DNA of 64,000 nucleotides, from assembly GCA_001829315.1 (NCBI GenBank), contig MIAY01000001.1, positions 324,927 through 388,926 on the forward strand, read 5' to 3'. Shown here one piece after another: positions 55,620 through 64,000 of this stretch (its first letter is position 1; each line of letters opens with the position of its first letter). The translations under genes and the position numbers were made by a program. The notes under the pieces are model-generated. The model searched no databases and was not told the origin of the DNA. It saw only the letters and a list, made by a program, of their open reading frames with translations. The stretch comes from Spirochaetes bacterium GWE1_32_154 (GTDB lineage: Bacteria > Spirochaetota > GWE2-31-10).

Positions 55620-56615
55620 ATGTTTAGAAAAATTATATTAGTCGGACTTTTTTGTTTTACGTTGTCTTTTATCAATGCTCAAGACACATCTTCTGACATT
55701 GCACTTGTTGACACAACAACTGACAATACTGCCTCTACTGAAGTAGAAAATACAACAACATCTAAAGAGATTACAGCTGTTGGCGGTTCTATTTTTAATA
55801 ATGGCTCTATTGATTATGTTTCTGCTAAAGTTTCTTTTTCAATTGAGGCATCTGATGATTTATCAGGTATCGAGGCGTTACATTACAATGTTGACGGTTC
55901 TTTATTCGATCTTTACACTGAACCATTATTTATAAAAGAAGAAGGTTTACATACAATTAATTATAAGATGGAAGATAAAGTAGGTAATATTTCATCTGTA
56001 TATAAATACGACTTTATTACAGATACAACTGCTCCTCAAGTAAAACTTGCTTCTGATGCTGTTGTTATAAAAAAAGGTGTAACGCAATATATTGGTAAAG
56101 GTTCAAAGTTTTATATTACAGCGTATGACGCTTTATCAGGTGTTCAATCAATCAATTATGCAGTAGATTCTACAGAAAACAAAGAATATGTTTCTGCAAT
56201 TGAATTAGCTTCAGAAAAAGGTCTTCATGTTTTAGCAATTTCTGCTACAGACAATGTAGGAAATACTTCAGTTGCTGCTGAATATTCTTACTTCCTTGAT
56301 ATAGACGCTCCAGTTGTTACAATTGCTTCTGCTAAAGAGCCGATTGACATCAACGGTGAACTGGTAATAGCAGGTTCTACATCAATCATTATTACAGCAA
56401 TCGATGCTGATACCGGTGTTAAAGCAGTATATTATTCAGTTGATGATTCTGATTTTATGCCATACAATGGTGAATTTAAACTTTCATCAGGAAAACATAC
56501 AATCAAAGCAAAAGCAATTGATCTCGTTGGTAACACAGGTGAAGAAATCACTCTTAATGTAACAGTTGATACTGTTATGCCTCAAGGTAAAGTAATGCTT
56601 ACTGAAAATAAATAA
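55620..56615 (+). CDS. Exported OmpL47-type beta-repeat protein
   Basis: 331 residues. Signal peptide about 1-22, then a Thr/Ser/Glu-rich region and three tandem copies (about 75-80 residues each) of an Ig-like repeat: DDLSGIEALHYNVDG...GLHTINYKMEDKVGNIS and its two relatives. OmpL47 repeats occur in surface-exposed proteins of Leptospira and other spirochaetes. GGGAG is 9 nt before the ATG; an in-frame TTG at 55614 has a shorter spacing and is rejected. Codon use is like gap, suggesting high expression. Followed by a strong terminator. Confidence 0.82.
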   Translation: MFRKIILVGLFCFTLSFINAQDTSSDIALVDTTTDNTASTEVENTTTSKEITAVGGSIFNNGSIDYVSAKVSFSIEASDDLSGIEALHYNVDGSLFDLYTEPLFIKEEGLHTINYKMEDKVGNISSVYKYDFITDTTAPQVKLASDAVVIKKGVTQYIGKGSKFYITAYDALSGVQSINYAVDSTENKEYVSAIELASEKGLHVLAISATDNVGNTSVAAEYSYFLDIDAPVVTIASAKEPIDINGELVIAGSTSIIITAIDADTGVKAVYYSVDDSDFMPYNGEFKLSSGKHTIKAKAIDLVGNTGEEITLNVTVDTVMPQGKVMLTENK

Positions 56616-56627
56616 TTTTTTACTTTT

Positions 56628-56668
56628 AAAAAGGCTGTTTCATGTATTGTGAAACAGCCTTTTTTGGT
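56628..56668 (+). terminator. Rho-independent terminator
   Basis: A 15-bp perfect stem (56628-56642 with 56650-56664), a 7-nt loop and a T-run, just after the OmpL47-repeat gene. Confidence 0.92.
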
Positions 56669-56781
56669 TTATTGTTAAGATTATTTACTTTGTTATTGTT
56701 ATCTATTTCACATAATAATAGATATTTATTGTTATAATATGTAAAAATGACATATAATTTAATCTCAAAATAAGAAAAATG

Positions 56782-56810
56782 TTGACATTATTAACCATAT
56801 CTATTATATT
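56782..56810 (+). promoter_or_regulatory. Sigma70-type promoter of gap
   Basis: TTGACA at 56782-56787, 17-nt spacer, TATATT at 56805-56810. It lies about 57 nt before the gap start codon. Confidence 0.75.
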
Positions 56811-56858
56811 TTAGCAGTTTTAAAGATGTTTTAGTGAATAAATTAGTTTAAATGATAG

Positions 56859-57929
<1,071 letters not shown>

Positions 57930-57943
57930 TTAAAAATTTCCGC

Positions 57944-57980
57944 AAAACGGAGAATTCAACTTAGAATTCTCCGTTTTTTT
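57944..57980 (+). terminator. Terminator between gap and pgk
   Basis: A 14-bp perfect stem (57944-57957 with 57964-57977), a 6-nt loop and a T-run, so gap and pgk are probably only partly co-transcribed. Confidence 0.88.
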
Positions 57981-58007
57981 TAAATACGACTATTTAAGGA
58001 GTTAATA

Positions 58008-59276
58008 ATGGCTATAAGTAAGAAAACTATTAAAGATATTGATATAAAAGGTAAAAGAATTATAATGAGAGTTGATTTCAATGTTCCTATTAAGAACGGA
58101 GTTATTAACGATGACACTAGAATTCAAGCTGCATTACCATCTATAAAATACATACTGGATAATGGTGCACAATCATTAGTTTTAATGTCACATCTTGGTG
58201 ATCCTAAGAAAGATGCTGTTAAGGCTAAAGAAAAAGCAGGTGCTGCCTGGGATGAAGCTAAATATATGGAAGGTCAACACAAAATGGCTCCTATTGCTGC
58301 TCACCTTGGTAAACTTATCGGTAAAACAATCAATGTTGCTCCTGATTGCATGAGTGATGCTACTAAAAAGATGGTTGATTCTTTAGGTGCAGGAGAAATC
58401 CTTCTACTTGAGAACACAAGATTTCATAAAGAAGAAACTGCTAAAGAAGATGCTGATAGAGACGTAATGGCTAAAGTTCTTGCAACGTATGGCGATATTT
58501 TTGTAAATGACGCTTTCGGTACTGCTCATAGAGACCACGCATCAACTGCATCAATTTGCAAGTTTATGAAAGGTGCTTGTGTTGCCGGTTTCCTTATGGA
58601 AAAAGAACTTGAATTTCTTGAAGAAAAGATTGTTAAAAATCCTGCACATCCATTTGTTGCAATTGTCGGAGGAGCGAAAGTTTCTTCAAAGATTACAGTT
58701 ATTGAATCATTAATGGAAAAAGTTGATTCAATTATAATTGGTGGCGGTATGGCTTTTACTTTCTTTAAAGCTATGGGAATGGAAGTTGGTAAATCTTTGT
58801 GTGAAGATGATCAGATTGAAACAGCAAAAAAAACAATGGCTGCTGCTAAAGCTAAGGGTGTTAAATTCCTTCTTCAAACAGATGTTGTTGCCGCTGATTC
58901 GTTTTCAAATGACGCAAAAACTATCGTAACTGTTGCAATGAAAGATATGCCTAAAGACTTAATGGGTCTTGATATAGGACCTGAAACAACAAAAACATTT
59001 AATGATGAACTTTCTAAAGCTAAAACAATTTTCTGGAATGGACCCGTTGGCGTTTTTGAAATGGAAAAATATGCAAAAGGTACATTATCAATTGCTCATA
59101 CACTTGCAAATTTAAAAGATTGTATTACGGTAATTGGTGGTGGAGATTCTGTTTCTGCTGTTAATAAAGCCGGAGTTGCTGAAAAAATGACTCATATCTC
59201 AACAGGTGGCGGTGCATCTTTAGAACTTGTTGAAGGTAAAGTATTACCTGGTGTTGCTGCACTTAATAATAAATAG
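58008..59276 (+). CDS. pgk: Phosphoglycerate kinase
   Basis: 422 residues; typical PGK has about 395. RVDFNVPI starts the N-terminal domain, an insert of about 25 residues rich in Lys/Ala follows LGDPK, and the nucleotide site GGAKVSSKI, GGGMAFTFFKA and the closing GGGDSVSAV are intact. It transfers phosphate from 1,3-BPG to ADP. AAGGAG lies 7 nt before the ATG. serC follows after about 63 nt without a strong terminator. Confidence 0.97.
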   Translation: MAISKKTIKDIDIKGKRIIMRVDFNVPIKNGVINDDTRIQAALPSIKYILDNGAQSLVLMSHLGDPKKDAVKAKEKAGAAWDEAKYMEGQHKMAPIAAHLGKLIGKTINVAPDCMSDATKKMVDSLGAGEILLLENTRFHKEETAKEDADRDVMAKVLATYGDIFVNDAFGTAHRDHASTASICKFMKGACVAGFLMEKELEFLEEKIVKNPAHPFVAIVGGAKVSSKITVIESLMEKVDSIIIGGGMAFTFFKAMGMEVGKSLCEDDQIETAKKTMAAAKAKGVKFLLQTDVVAADSFSNDAKTIVTVAMKDMPKDLMGLDIGPETTKTFNDELSKAKTIFWNGPVGVFEMEKYAKGTLSIAHTLANLKDCITVIGGGDSVSAVNKAGVAEKMTHISTGGGASLELVEGKVLPGVAALNNK

Positions 59277-59339
59277 TTTTTAGTTTATACAAGGGCAGAT
59301 CAATTATGGTCTGCCTAATTTAAAAATAAGGAATTCATT

Positions 59340-60428
59340 ATGGATAGAGTATTTAATTTTAATCCGGGTCCTTCAACCCTTCCTGTTTCTGTTTTAGAAG
59401 AAGCTGCTAAAGACCTTGTTAATTACAAGGGCAGTGGAATGTCAATTATGGAACATTCTCACCGTGGTAAAGAATATGAAGCTGCTCATAACGAAGCGAT
59501 ATCTTTAATCAAAGAACTTTATAAAGTTCCTGAAAATTTTGATGTACTTTTCCTTCAAGGCGGAGCTTCTTTACAATTTGCCATGATTCCTATGTGTTTA
59601 TTAAGGGACGGTAAAAAAGCTCTTTATGTTAATACCGGTACATGGTCACAAAAAGCTATAAAAGAAGCGAAAATACTTGGTAAGAAATTTGACATTATTG
59701 CAACTTCAGAACCGGATAATTTCAACAATATTCCGGCAATTCCTGCAATCAAGAATGACGGCGAAATAGACTATGTTTATATCACTTCCAATAACACAAT
59801 ATTTGGTACTGAATTTCATAAATTACCTGAAACTAATGGAATACCATTAATTATTGATGCATCATCTGATATTTTCTCTGCTCCAATTGATTGGAAAAAT
59901 ATCGGAGTTTTATTTGCCGGTGCTCAAAAAAATGCAGGACCTTCAGGGGTTGCTGTTGTGATTATCAGAAAAGATCTTTATGATAGAGAACCAGCTAATG
60001 TTCCAAGTATGTTACGATATACAACTCATGCAAAAGAAAATTCACTCTATAATACACCGCCTACATTCAGTATTTATGTAATCGGCCTTGTTATGAAGTG
60101 GATCAAGTCTCTTGGCGGAATTGATGCTATGTATACAATCAATAAAGAAAAAGCCAAAATGGTATATGATGCAATTGATAATTCAAACGGTTTTTACAAA
60201 GGTCATGCCGTTAAAGAATCAAGATCATTAATGAACATTACATTTACGCTTCCAAAACCAGAACTTGATGATAAATTTGTTTCTGAAGCAAAAGCACTTG
60301 GTTTATATGGCTTAAAAGGTCATAGATCAGTTGGTGGTATGAGAGCTTCAACATATAACGCAATGCCTGTTGAAGGTTGTAAAGTTCTTTCTGAATTTAT
60401 GAAGAAATTTGCAGCTGATAATAAATAA
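59340..60428 (+). CDS. serC: Phosphoserine aminotransferase
   Basis: 362 residues. PLP-dependent class V aminotransferase: NFNPGPSTLP start, GGASLQFA phosphate-binding region, and PLP Lys197 in FAGAQKNAGPSG. It makes phosphoserine from 3-phosphohydroxypyruvate. Being next to pgk it lies at the branch from 3-phosphoglycerate; serA and serB are not in the window. AAGGA is about 8 nt before the ATG. Followed by a strong terminator. Confidence 0.95.
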   Translation: MDRVFNFNPGPSTLPVSVLEEAAKDLVNYKGSGMSIMEHSHRGKEYEAAHNEAISLIKELYKVPENFDVLFLQGGASLQFAMIPMCLLRDGKKALYVNTGTWSQKAIKEAKILGKKFDIIATSEPDNFNNIPAIPAIKNDGEIDYVYITSNNTIFGTEFHKLPETNGIPLIIDASSDIFSAPIDWKNIGVLFAGAQKNAGPSGVAVVIIRKDLYDREPANVPSMLRYTTHAKENSLYNTPPTFSIYVIGLVMKWIKSLGGIDAMYTINKEKAKMVYDAIDNSNGFYKGHAVKESRSLMNITFTLPKPELDDKFVSEAKALGLYGLKGHRSVGGMRASTYNAMPVEGCKVLSEFMKKFAADNK

Positions 60429-60438
60429 TAATTGATTT

Positions 60439-60465
60439 AAAAGGAGGCAAACAGCCTCCTTTTTG
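60439..60465 (+). terminator. Rho-independent terminator after serC
   Basis: A 10-bp perfect stem (60439-60448 with 60454-60463), a 5-nt loop and a T-run. Confidence 0.9.
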
Positions 60466-60547
60466 ATTGCTTAGCAAAGCTGTCAAACCCGCCCTGTCGA
60501 AAGAAACTAAATGCGTTTATATTAACGGGCTCCACTTTACTCGATTA

Positions 60548-61057
60548 TTAATAATAATTTACCGGATAATCATAAAAGTCTTCATCACCTTTTTTTCCGC
60601 CCATTTTTATACCAGGCTCAACAAACACATATATAAGTGAATTTTTTGATGAAGATACTTCTTCTAATGTCGCTTTAATTGTTCTAATTTCATAACGATA
60701 GTTAGCTTTGAAATAAATGATTGAAGATGTATCTGTATACGAAATATCTCCCGATCCTTCTTTTTTTTCAGCAATATATATTTTATCTGCTTTACTACAA
60801 GTTAATTCACAGGAAATTCCGTTATTAAACCAATAATCAACACTTTGTCCAGGTACGGTCGTTGATAAATTTGTAACACCACTTAAAGTAATAACAATTG
60901 AATCATTAGTTGAATTAGAAGATGTAATTATTCCTTTATCGGTATCTACAGCGCACGAAACTGATAGAATTAATAGTATTACGCTTGTGAGACTCATGCA
61001 AAAATTTGAGATTAAAAGATTATTTTTGCATGAAACTTTTGTAAAAAGTAATTTCAT
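60548..61057 (-). CDS. Small uncharacterised lipoprotein, paralogue of its neighbour
   Basis: 169 residues. Long N-terminal region with lipobox LSVSC (Cys35). The mature part is beta-rich. It shares a pattern with the upstream small lipoprotein: an SVDYWF- or YDYW-containing segment, a central Lys/Thr/Asp part and a C-terminal PGI-x2-G then YP-x-N. Start at 61057 because GGGGG lies just upstream; the later Met21 has no site. It is the last gene of the S41 peptidase cluster; function unknown, likely envelope-located. Confidence 0.65.
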   Translation of the reverse strand: MKLLFTKVSCKNNLLISNFCMSLTSVILLILSVSCAVDTDKGIITSSNSTNDSIVITLSGVTNLSTTVPGQSVDYWFNNGISCELTCSKADKIYIAEKKEGSGDISYTDTSSIIYFKANYRYEIRTIKATLEEVSSSKNSLIYVFVEPGIKMGGKKGDEDFYDYPVNYY

Positions 61058-61072
61058 TATTTCCCCCTATAA

Positions 61073-61495
61073 TTAATTTGCAGGATAGTGATAATCTGTA
61101 TTTTTTCCGGGAGAAATTCCCGGACGAACATCAACCAAAACTCCATTATCATCATTAATTAAATCAATATGATATTCATAATGAAGCATAAAAATACAAT
61201 CCGGGTTATCTTTTTGTATAACAATTGCACTTTTTGATGCATTATCTTCAATAAGTTTACCAGCTGTAACATTATCAATATTGTCTGCTGTAATTTTTCC
61301 GGTAATAATTGAACTAATCCAGTAATCATAAACACCGGATGCACTTAATGAAGCAAAAACATAATTGTCACCTATTTTAAAGTTAGTTATATCCTTACCT
61401 GTTAAATTATAAATTTTTATTAACGAAGTATTATTATCAGGAACACAGGAGAACAAAAACATCACAAAAATAATTAAACAAATTTTAATTTTCAT
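61073..61495 (-). CDS. Small uncharacterised lipoprotein, paralogue of its neighbour
   Basis: 140 residues. Signal peptide with FLFSC lipobox (Cys17). The mature part carries a YDYW segment and ends in VRPGISPG...YHYPAN, paralleling the downstream lipoprotein. Start at 61495 (AAGGA 7 nt upstream); the frame continues to 61522 into the upstream gene. It lies 13 nt after the S41 peptidase stop, so all are in one transcript. Confidence 0.65.
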   Translation of the reverse strand: MKIKICLIIFVMFLFSCVPDNNTSLIKIYNLTGKDITNFKIGDNYVFASLSASGVYDYWISSIITGKITADNIDNVTAGKLIEDNASKSAIVIQKDNPDCIFMLHYEYHIDLINDDNGVLVDVRPGISPGKNTDYHYPAN

Positions 61496-61508
61496 AACCA
61501 ATTCCTTT

Positions 61509-62921
61509 TTAGTACATACCAATTGTTCTGTTAAATCCGCTTAATGGAACAGGCATTACTGATTGTGATTTTGTAGTTGATATAGTAGACGGTTTGTTTG
61601 TATATTCTCCAACTTTTATATAATTAATTATTTCTTCTAAACAAGGCTCGTTAACATCACCTAATTGATAGTCCATGTTATCAGCGACTTCCGAATTAAC
61701 ATTAAAACCATCATAAAAATCACCATAACCTTCCGAATTATAGCCTCTAAACATAATAGGATAAAAAACATAGTTCTCATACGTAAAGCCCATCATTCCA
61801 ACACATTTTCCGTGAGTCGTTGTACCGACTAATTGAACATCAATATAAGGTTTTAAAGAATTTATTAATGATTCACTTGCCGATGCTGTTCCGCCTGTTG
61901 TTATAAAAAATACTCTTTTTATACCAATGGGTGTAATTTCTGAATCAAAATAATCTGTAAATGTCCCATATTTAGGCATTAATGACGTTAAATAATAATC
62001 GGACTTATAAAAGTAATAATTAAAACTGGAATTAAACAAAGCTGATGCCAAAATAGATGTAGTCCTGCCATTCGTGTATGATTTTTGGAAGATCTCACCT
62101 TCTTTATTATAAATAAGACTTGCTAAATGCCTTGAAACATCAACAACTCCGCCACCATTATATCGTAAGTCAATTACTAAATCAGTAATACCGGAAAATG
62201 TTCTAAATACCGTATCTAAATCATTATATCTATACGTGTTCAATTCGTTATCTTGATTGTATGGTTCTTGAGCAAAAGCGAATTCAGTATATGCAAAATA
62301 CCCTATCCTCCTGTCGTCTGAGGTGATAATTTTATCTGAAAAAACACGCTGAGAATTAAATTTTTCTTTATTCAAAACTACGGTATTTTCAGTCCCACTT
62401 ATATCTTTATAAATTAATGAGATTTTACTTTTTCCATTAAATGCTTTTTCTAAATTACTCATACATTCATCGTAGTCGGCAATACCTGATAACATAATAC
62501 CATCAATTGATAAAACAGTATCACCTCTTTTAATACCAGCATCAGTTGAAGGAGAACCTGCATTTACATATCCAATTCTTATATTCCATACATTATTTTC
62601 TTTAACTGATAATAAATAAAGCCCAAAACCATATTTTTCATTATACTCTAAATCAAGGCTATTATCTATTTTATACATATAACTCCACTTATCTCTTTCC
62701 TTGTAAAGTAGAGCATCGTATAATTCCTCAGGAGTAGTGTAATCCGCATAATTTACGTCAGGGATTTTATCATTCCATAAATAAACATCTTTCATTGTTT
62801 CATAAATAAATTCATTTATCCCGGGATGAGTATCCTTAAATTTTACTTCAGGTGAACACTGAAATAAAAATGGTAAAACGATTGCTAATAATATTGATTT
62901 TGTTATAATATTTTTTTTCAC
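61509..62921 (-). CDS. S41-family (C-terminal-processing-like) peptidase lipoprotein
   Basis: 470 residues. Signal with lipobox FLFQC (Cys22). A PDZ-like region (about 85-180, with SPSTDAGIKRGDTVLSIDG) precedes the S41 catalytic core with IDLRYNGGG and GGTASASES, Ser347 being the predicted nucleophile. Such proteases cut periplasmic or surface proteins, often at their C-termini. The start is a GTG at 62921, with AAGGA 6 nt upstream; the frame extends to 62969 into the preceding gene. It lies 13 nt after the Ig-like repeat protein and before two small lipoproteins. Confidence 0.85.
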   Translation of the reverse strand: MKKNIITKSILLAIVLPFLFQCSPEVKFKDTHPGINEFIYETMKDVYLWNDKIPDVNYADYTTPEELYDALLYKERDKWSYMYKIDNSLDLEYNEKYGFGLYLLSVKENNVWNIRIGYVNAGSPSTDAGIKRGDTVLSIDGIMLSGIADYDECMSNLEKAFNGKSKISLIYKDISGTENTVVLNKEKFNSQRVFSDKIITSDDRRIGYFAYTEFAFAQEPYNQDNELNTYRYNDLDTVFRTFSGITDLVIDLRYNGGGVVDVSRHLASLIYNKEGEIFQKSYTNGRTTSILASALFNSSFNYYFYKSDYYLTSLMPKYGTFTDYFDSEITPIGIKRVFFITTGGTASASESLINSLKPYIDVQLVGTTTHGKCVGMMGFTYENYVFYPIMFRGYNSEGYGDFYDGFNVNSEVADNMDYQLGDVNEPCLEEIINYIKVGEYTNKPSTISTTKSQSVMPVPLSGFNRTIGMY

Positions 62922-62934
62922 TTTAATTCCTTGT

Positions 62935-64000
62935 TTAATTCTCCGAGATTTTAACCGCGTATGTTCCATAACTCCATCCCTCTACAAGAATAGTTATAAT
63001 TTCATCTGCTATAGGATTTATAACCGGTGAAGAAGTAAAGCCTGAATCCCGGTTTTCAAAATATGTTGAGGTTTTATCAGCGTGAAATAAAGAAACCCTG
63101 ACATCGGCTGTTTTATTTCCATCACCACTATATTTATCATTCCATTGAATGGTATAGCTTTTGCCTGAGCTTACTTGAAACTTAAAAGAAGCTATAATGT
63201 CGTCACTAAAAGTTCCATCATACCAGGTATTATTTACAAGTAACACACTGTCAACTACTGTTATATTACACTCTGCATATTTAGTTGAATTCTGAACTGA
63301 GGTGGCTTTAATTTTTACATTTCCTAATTTTTTTGGTGTTACCAAACCGCTTGACGATACTGTTGCTATTGATTCATCAGTACTTGTCCATGTGACTGTT
63401 TGAAGAGTTTCTTTAGGAAGTACCGATGAAGTAAGCTGTACGGTTTTTACCATATTTATCCTGGCAGTTCCCTGCAAAACAACAGAGTCGGCAGGAATTA
63501 ATTCAGGACATTCATATCTTAATGCAAAAGTTCCTTTGTAATAATAAATATTTTCTGGTGCGACTTTTATATATATTGTTTCATTTTCTGTAGGCGTTAT
63601 CGTTGGTGCAGTTATATAGTTATCCCTCTTATTAAAATAATAGGTGTATTTATCTTTATGATAAGTACTCACTGAAATATCACAAGTTTTAGTTTTATCT
63701 TCTGTATCATAATCATTCCAGCGGATTCTATATGTTTTCCCGGCTATACCATCAAATTTAAACCACATATCAGAATTATCATCGCGAGTCATATCTTTCC
63801 ATGTATTATGAGTCAGCTGATATGCATCTAAGATTGTTAAAGAACATTCTGCATATTTAGTTGAATCCTGAACGGAGGTTGCTTTAATAGTTACATTCCC
63901 TACTGTTTTTGGTGTTACCAAACCGCTTGATGATACAGTTGCTATTGATTCATCAGCACTCGTCCATATGACTGTCTGGAGAGTTTCTTTAGGAAGTACC
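62935..64000 (-). CDS. Repetitive surface protein with BIG2-like Ig domains, partial
   Basis: The frame is open to the right edge, so the N-terminus lies beyond the window. About 354 residues are visible: at least two copies of a 192-residue unit, each a BIG2-type Ig-like domain (TWTSTDESIATVSSSGLVTPK...) followed by a beta domain beginning NTW with an IRWND/IQWND strand and ending in a Tyr/Gly strand. The DNA copies are near-identical in the Ig part. BIG2 domains are common in bacterial adhesins. The gene probably encodes a large secreted or surface protein and is followed 13 nt later by the S41 peptidase. Confidence 0.8.
   Translation of the reverse strand, partial: VLPKETLQTVIWTSADESIATVSSSGLVTPKTVGNVTIKATSVQDSTKYAECSLTILDAYQLTHNTWKDMTRDDNSDMWFKFDGIAGKTYRIRWNDYDTEDKTKTCDISVSTYHKDKYTYYFNKRDNYITAPTITPTENETIYIKVAPENIYYYKGTFALRYECPELIPADSVVLQGTARINMVKTVQLTSSVLPKETLQTVTWTSTDESIATVSSSGLVTPKKLGNVKIKATSVQNSTKYAECNITVVDSVLLVNNTWYDGTFSDDIIASFKFQVSSGKSYTIQWNDKYSGDGNKTADVRVSLFHADKTSTYFENRDSGFTSSPVINPIADEIITILVEGWSYGTYAVKISEN
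63272..64000. repeat. Direct repeat with 576-bp period in the Ig-like surface gene
   Basis: 63272-63424 and 63848-64000 match closely over 153 nt, differing at scattered positions. The 576-nt period equals 192 codons. The second copy runs into the window edge, so more copies may follow. Confidence 0.85.

Overview
The window comes from an AT-rich (by eye about one-third GC), anaerobic spirochaete, most like Treponema and its relatives. The best evidence is a cytoplasmic filament protein gene (cfpA), followed on the same strand by an unknown gene and a pyruvate-phosphate-dikinase-like gene; as I recall, Treponema pallidum has the same order. A CheY-CheX pair and a long gene resembling a spirochaete-restricted family agree with this. 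The [4Fe-4S]-type hybrid cluster protein points to anaerobic life. No prophage, insertion sequence, CRISPR array or rRNA operon is visible, so this is an ordinary chromosomal region with several poorly described accessory loci.

Layout. 1-9.1 kb: the tail of a protein cut by the window edge, a GH13 amylase lipoprotein, gyrA, an Rpn-type nuclease, then a tight four-gene run (DUF2161-like nuclease fold, Cys-cluster protein, Gfo/Idh/MocA oxidoreductase, HAD phosphatase). 9.1-15.1 kb (minus): cfpA, the unknown gene and the PPDK-like gene. 15.4-17.2 kb: a hypothetical gene, cheY-cheX, and tRNA-Gln(CTG). 17.2-20.1 kb: a DUF4956 membrane protein and a CotH-kinase lipoprotein. 20.1-26.1 kb (minus): a UDG-like FeS protein, priA, a lipoprotein and an rRNA methyltransferase in one close-packed run. 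26.1-30.6 kb: aldo/keto reductase, RNase D, azlC-azlD and comM. 30.7-35.2 kb: a chemoreceptor, two hypothetical genes, and cheR-cheB. 35.2-40.2 kb (minus): a spirochaete-type hypothetical gene, then a nucleotide and DNA repair run (HD phosphohydrolase, ung, uvrB). 40.3-48.8 kb: a tandem ribbon-helix-helix-like protein, a DUF985 cupin, a nitroreductase, a MetF-like protein, sbcD-sbcC, an outer-membrane-like protein and a Uma2 protein. 49-50.8 kb: hcp behind a CRP/FNR-type palindrome. 50.8-56.6 kb: a two-TM hypothetical, an XRE regulator, a DUF4384 protein with a CHASE2 adenylate cyclase, and an OmpL47-repeat protein. 56.8-60.4 kb: gap, pgk, serC. 60.5-64 kb (minus): a large Ig-like repeat surface protein (cut by the window edge), an S41 peptidase lipoprotein and two small paralogous lipoproteins.

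How genes work together. gap and pgk are lower glycolysis, and serC draws on 3-phosphoglycerate; the amylase supplies sugars. CheY, CheX, CheR, CheB and the chemoreceptor are most of a chemotaxis pathway (CheA and CheW lie elsewhere). PriA, UvrB, Ung, the UDG-like protein and SbcCD serve genome maintenance. The loci most worth a second look are the PPDK homologue with an eroded ATP-grasp domain beside cfpA, the S41 peptidase surface-protein cluster, the DUF4384/CHASE2-cyclase pair, the DUF4956-CotH pair, and the tandem RHH-like protein.
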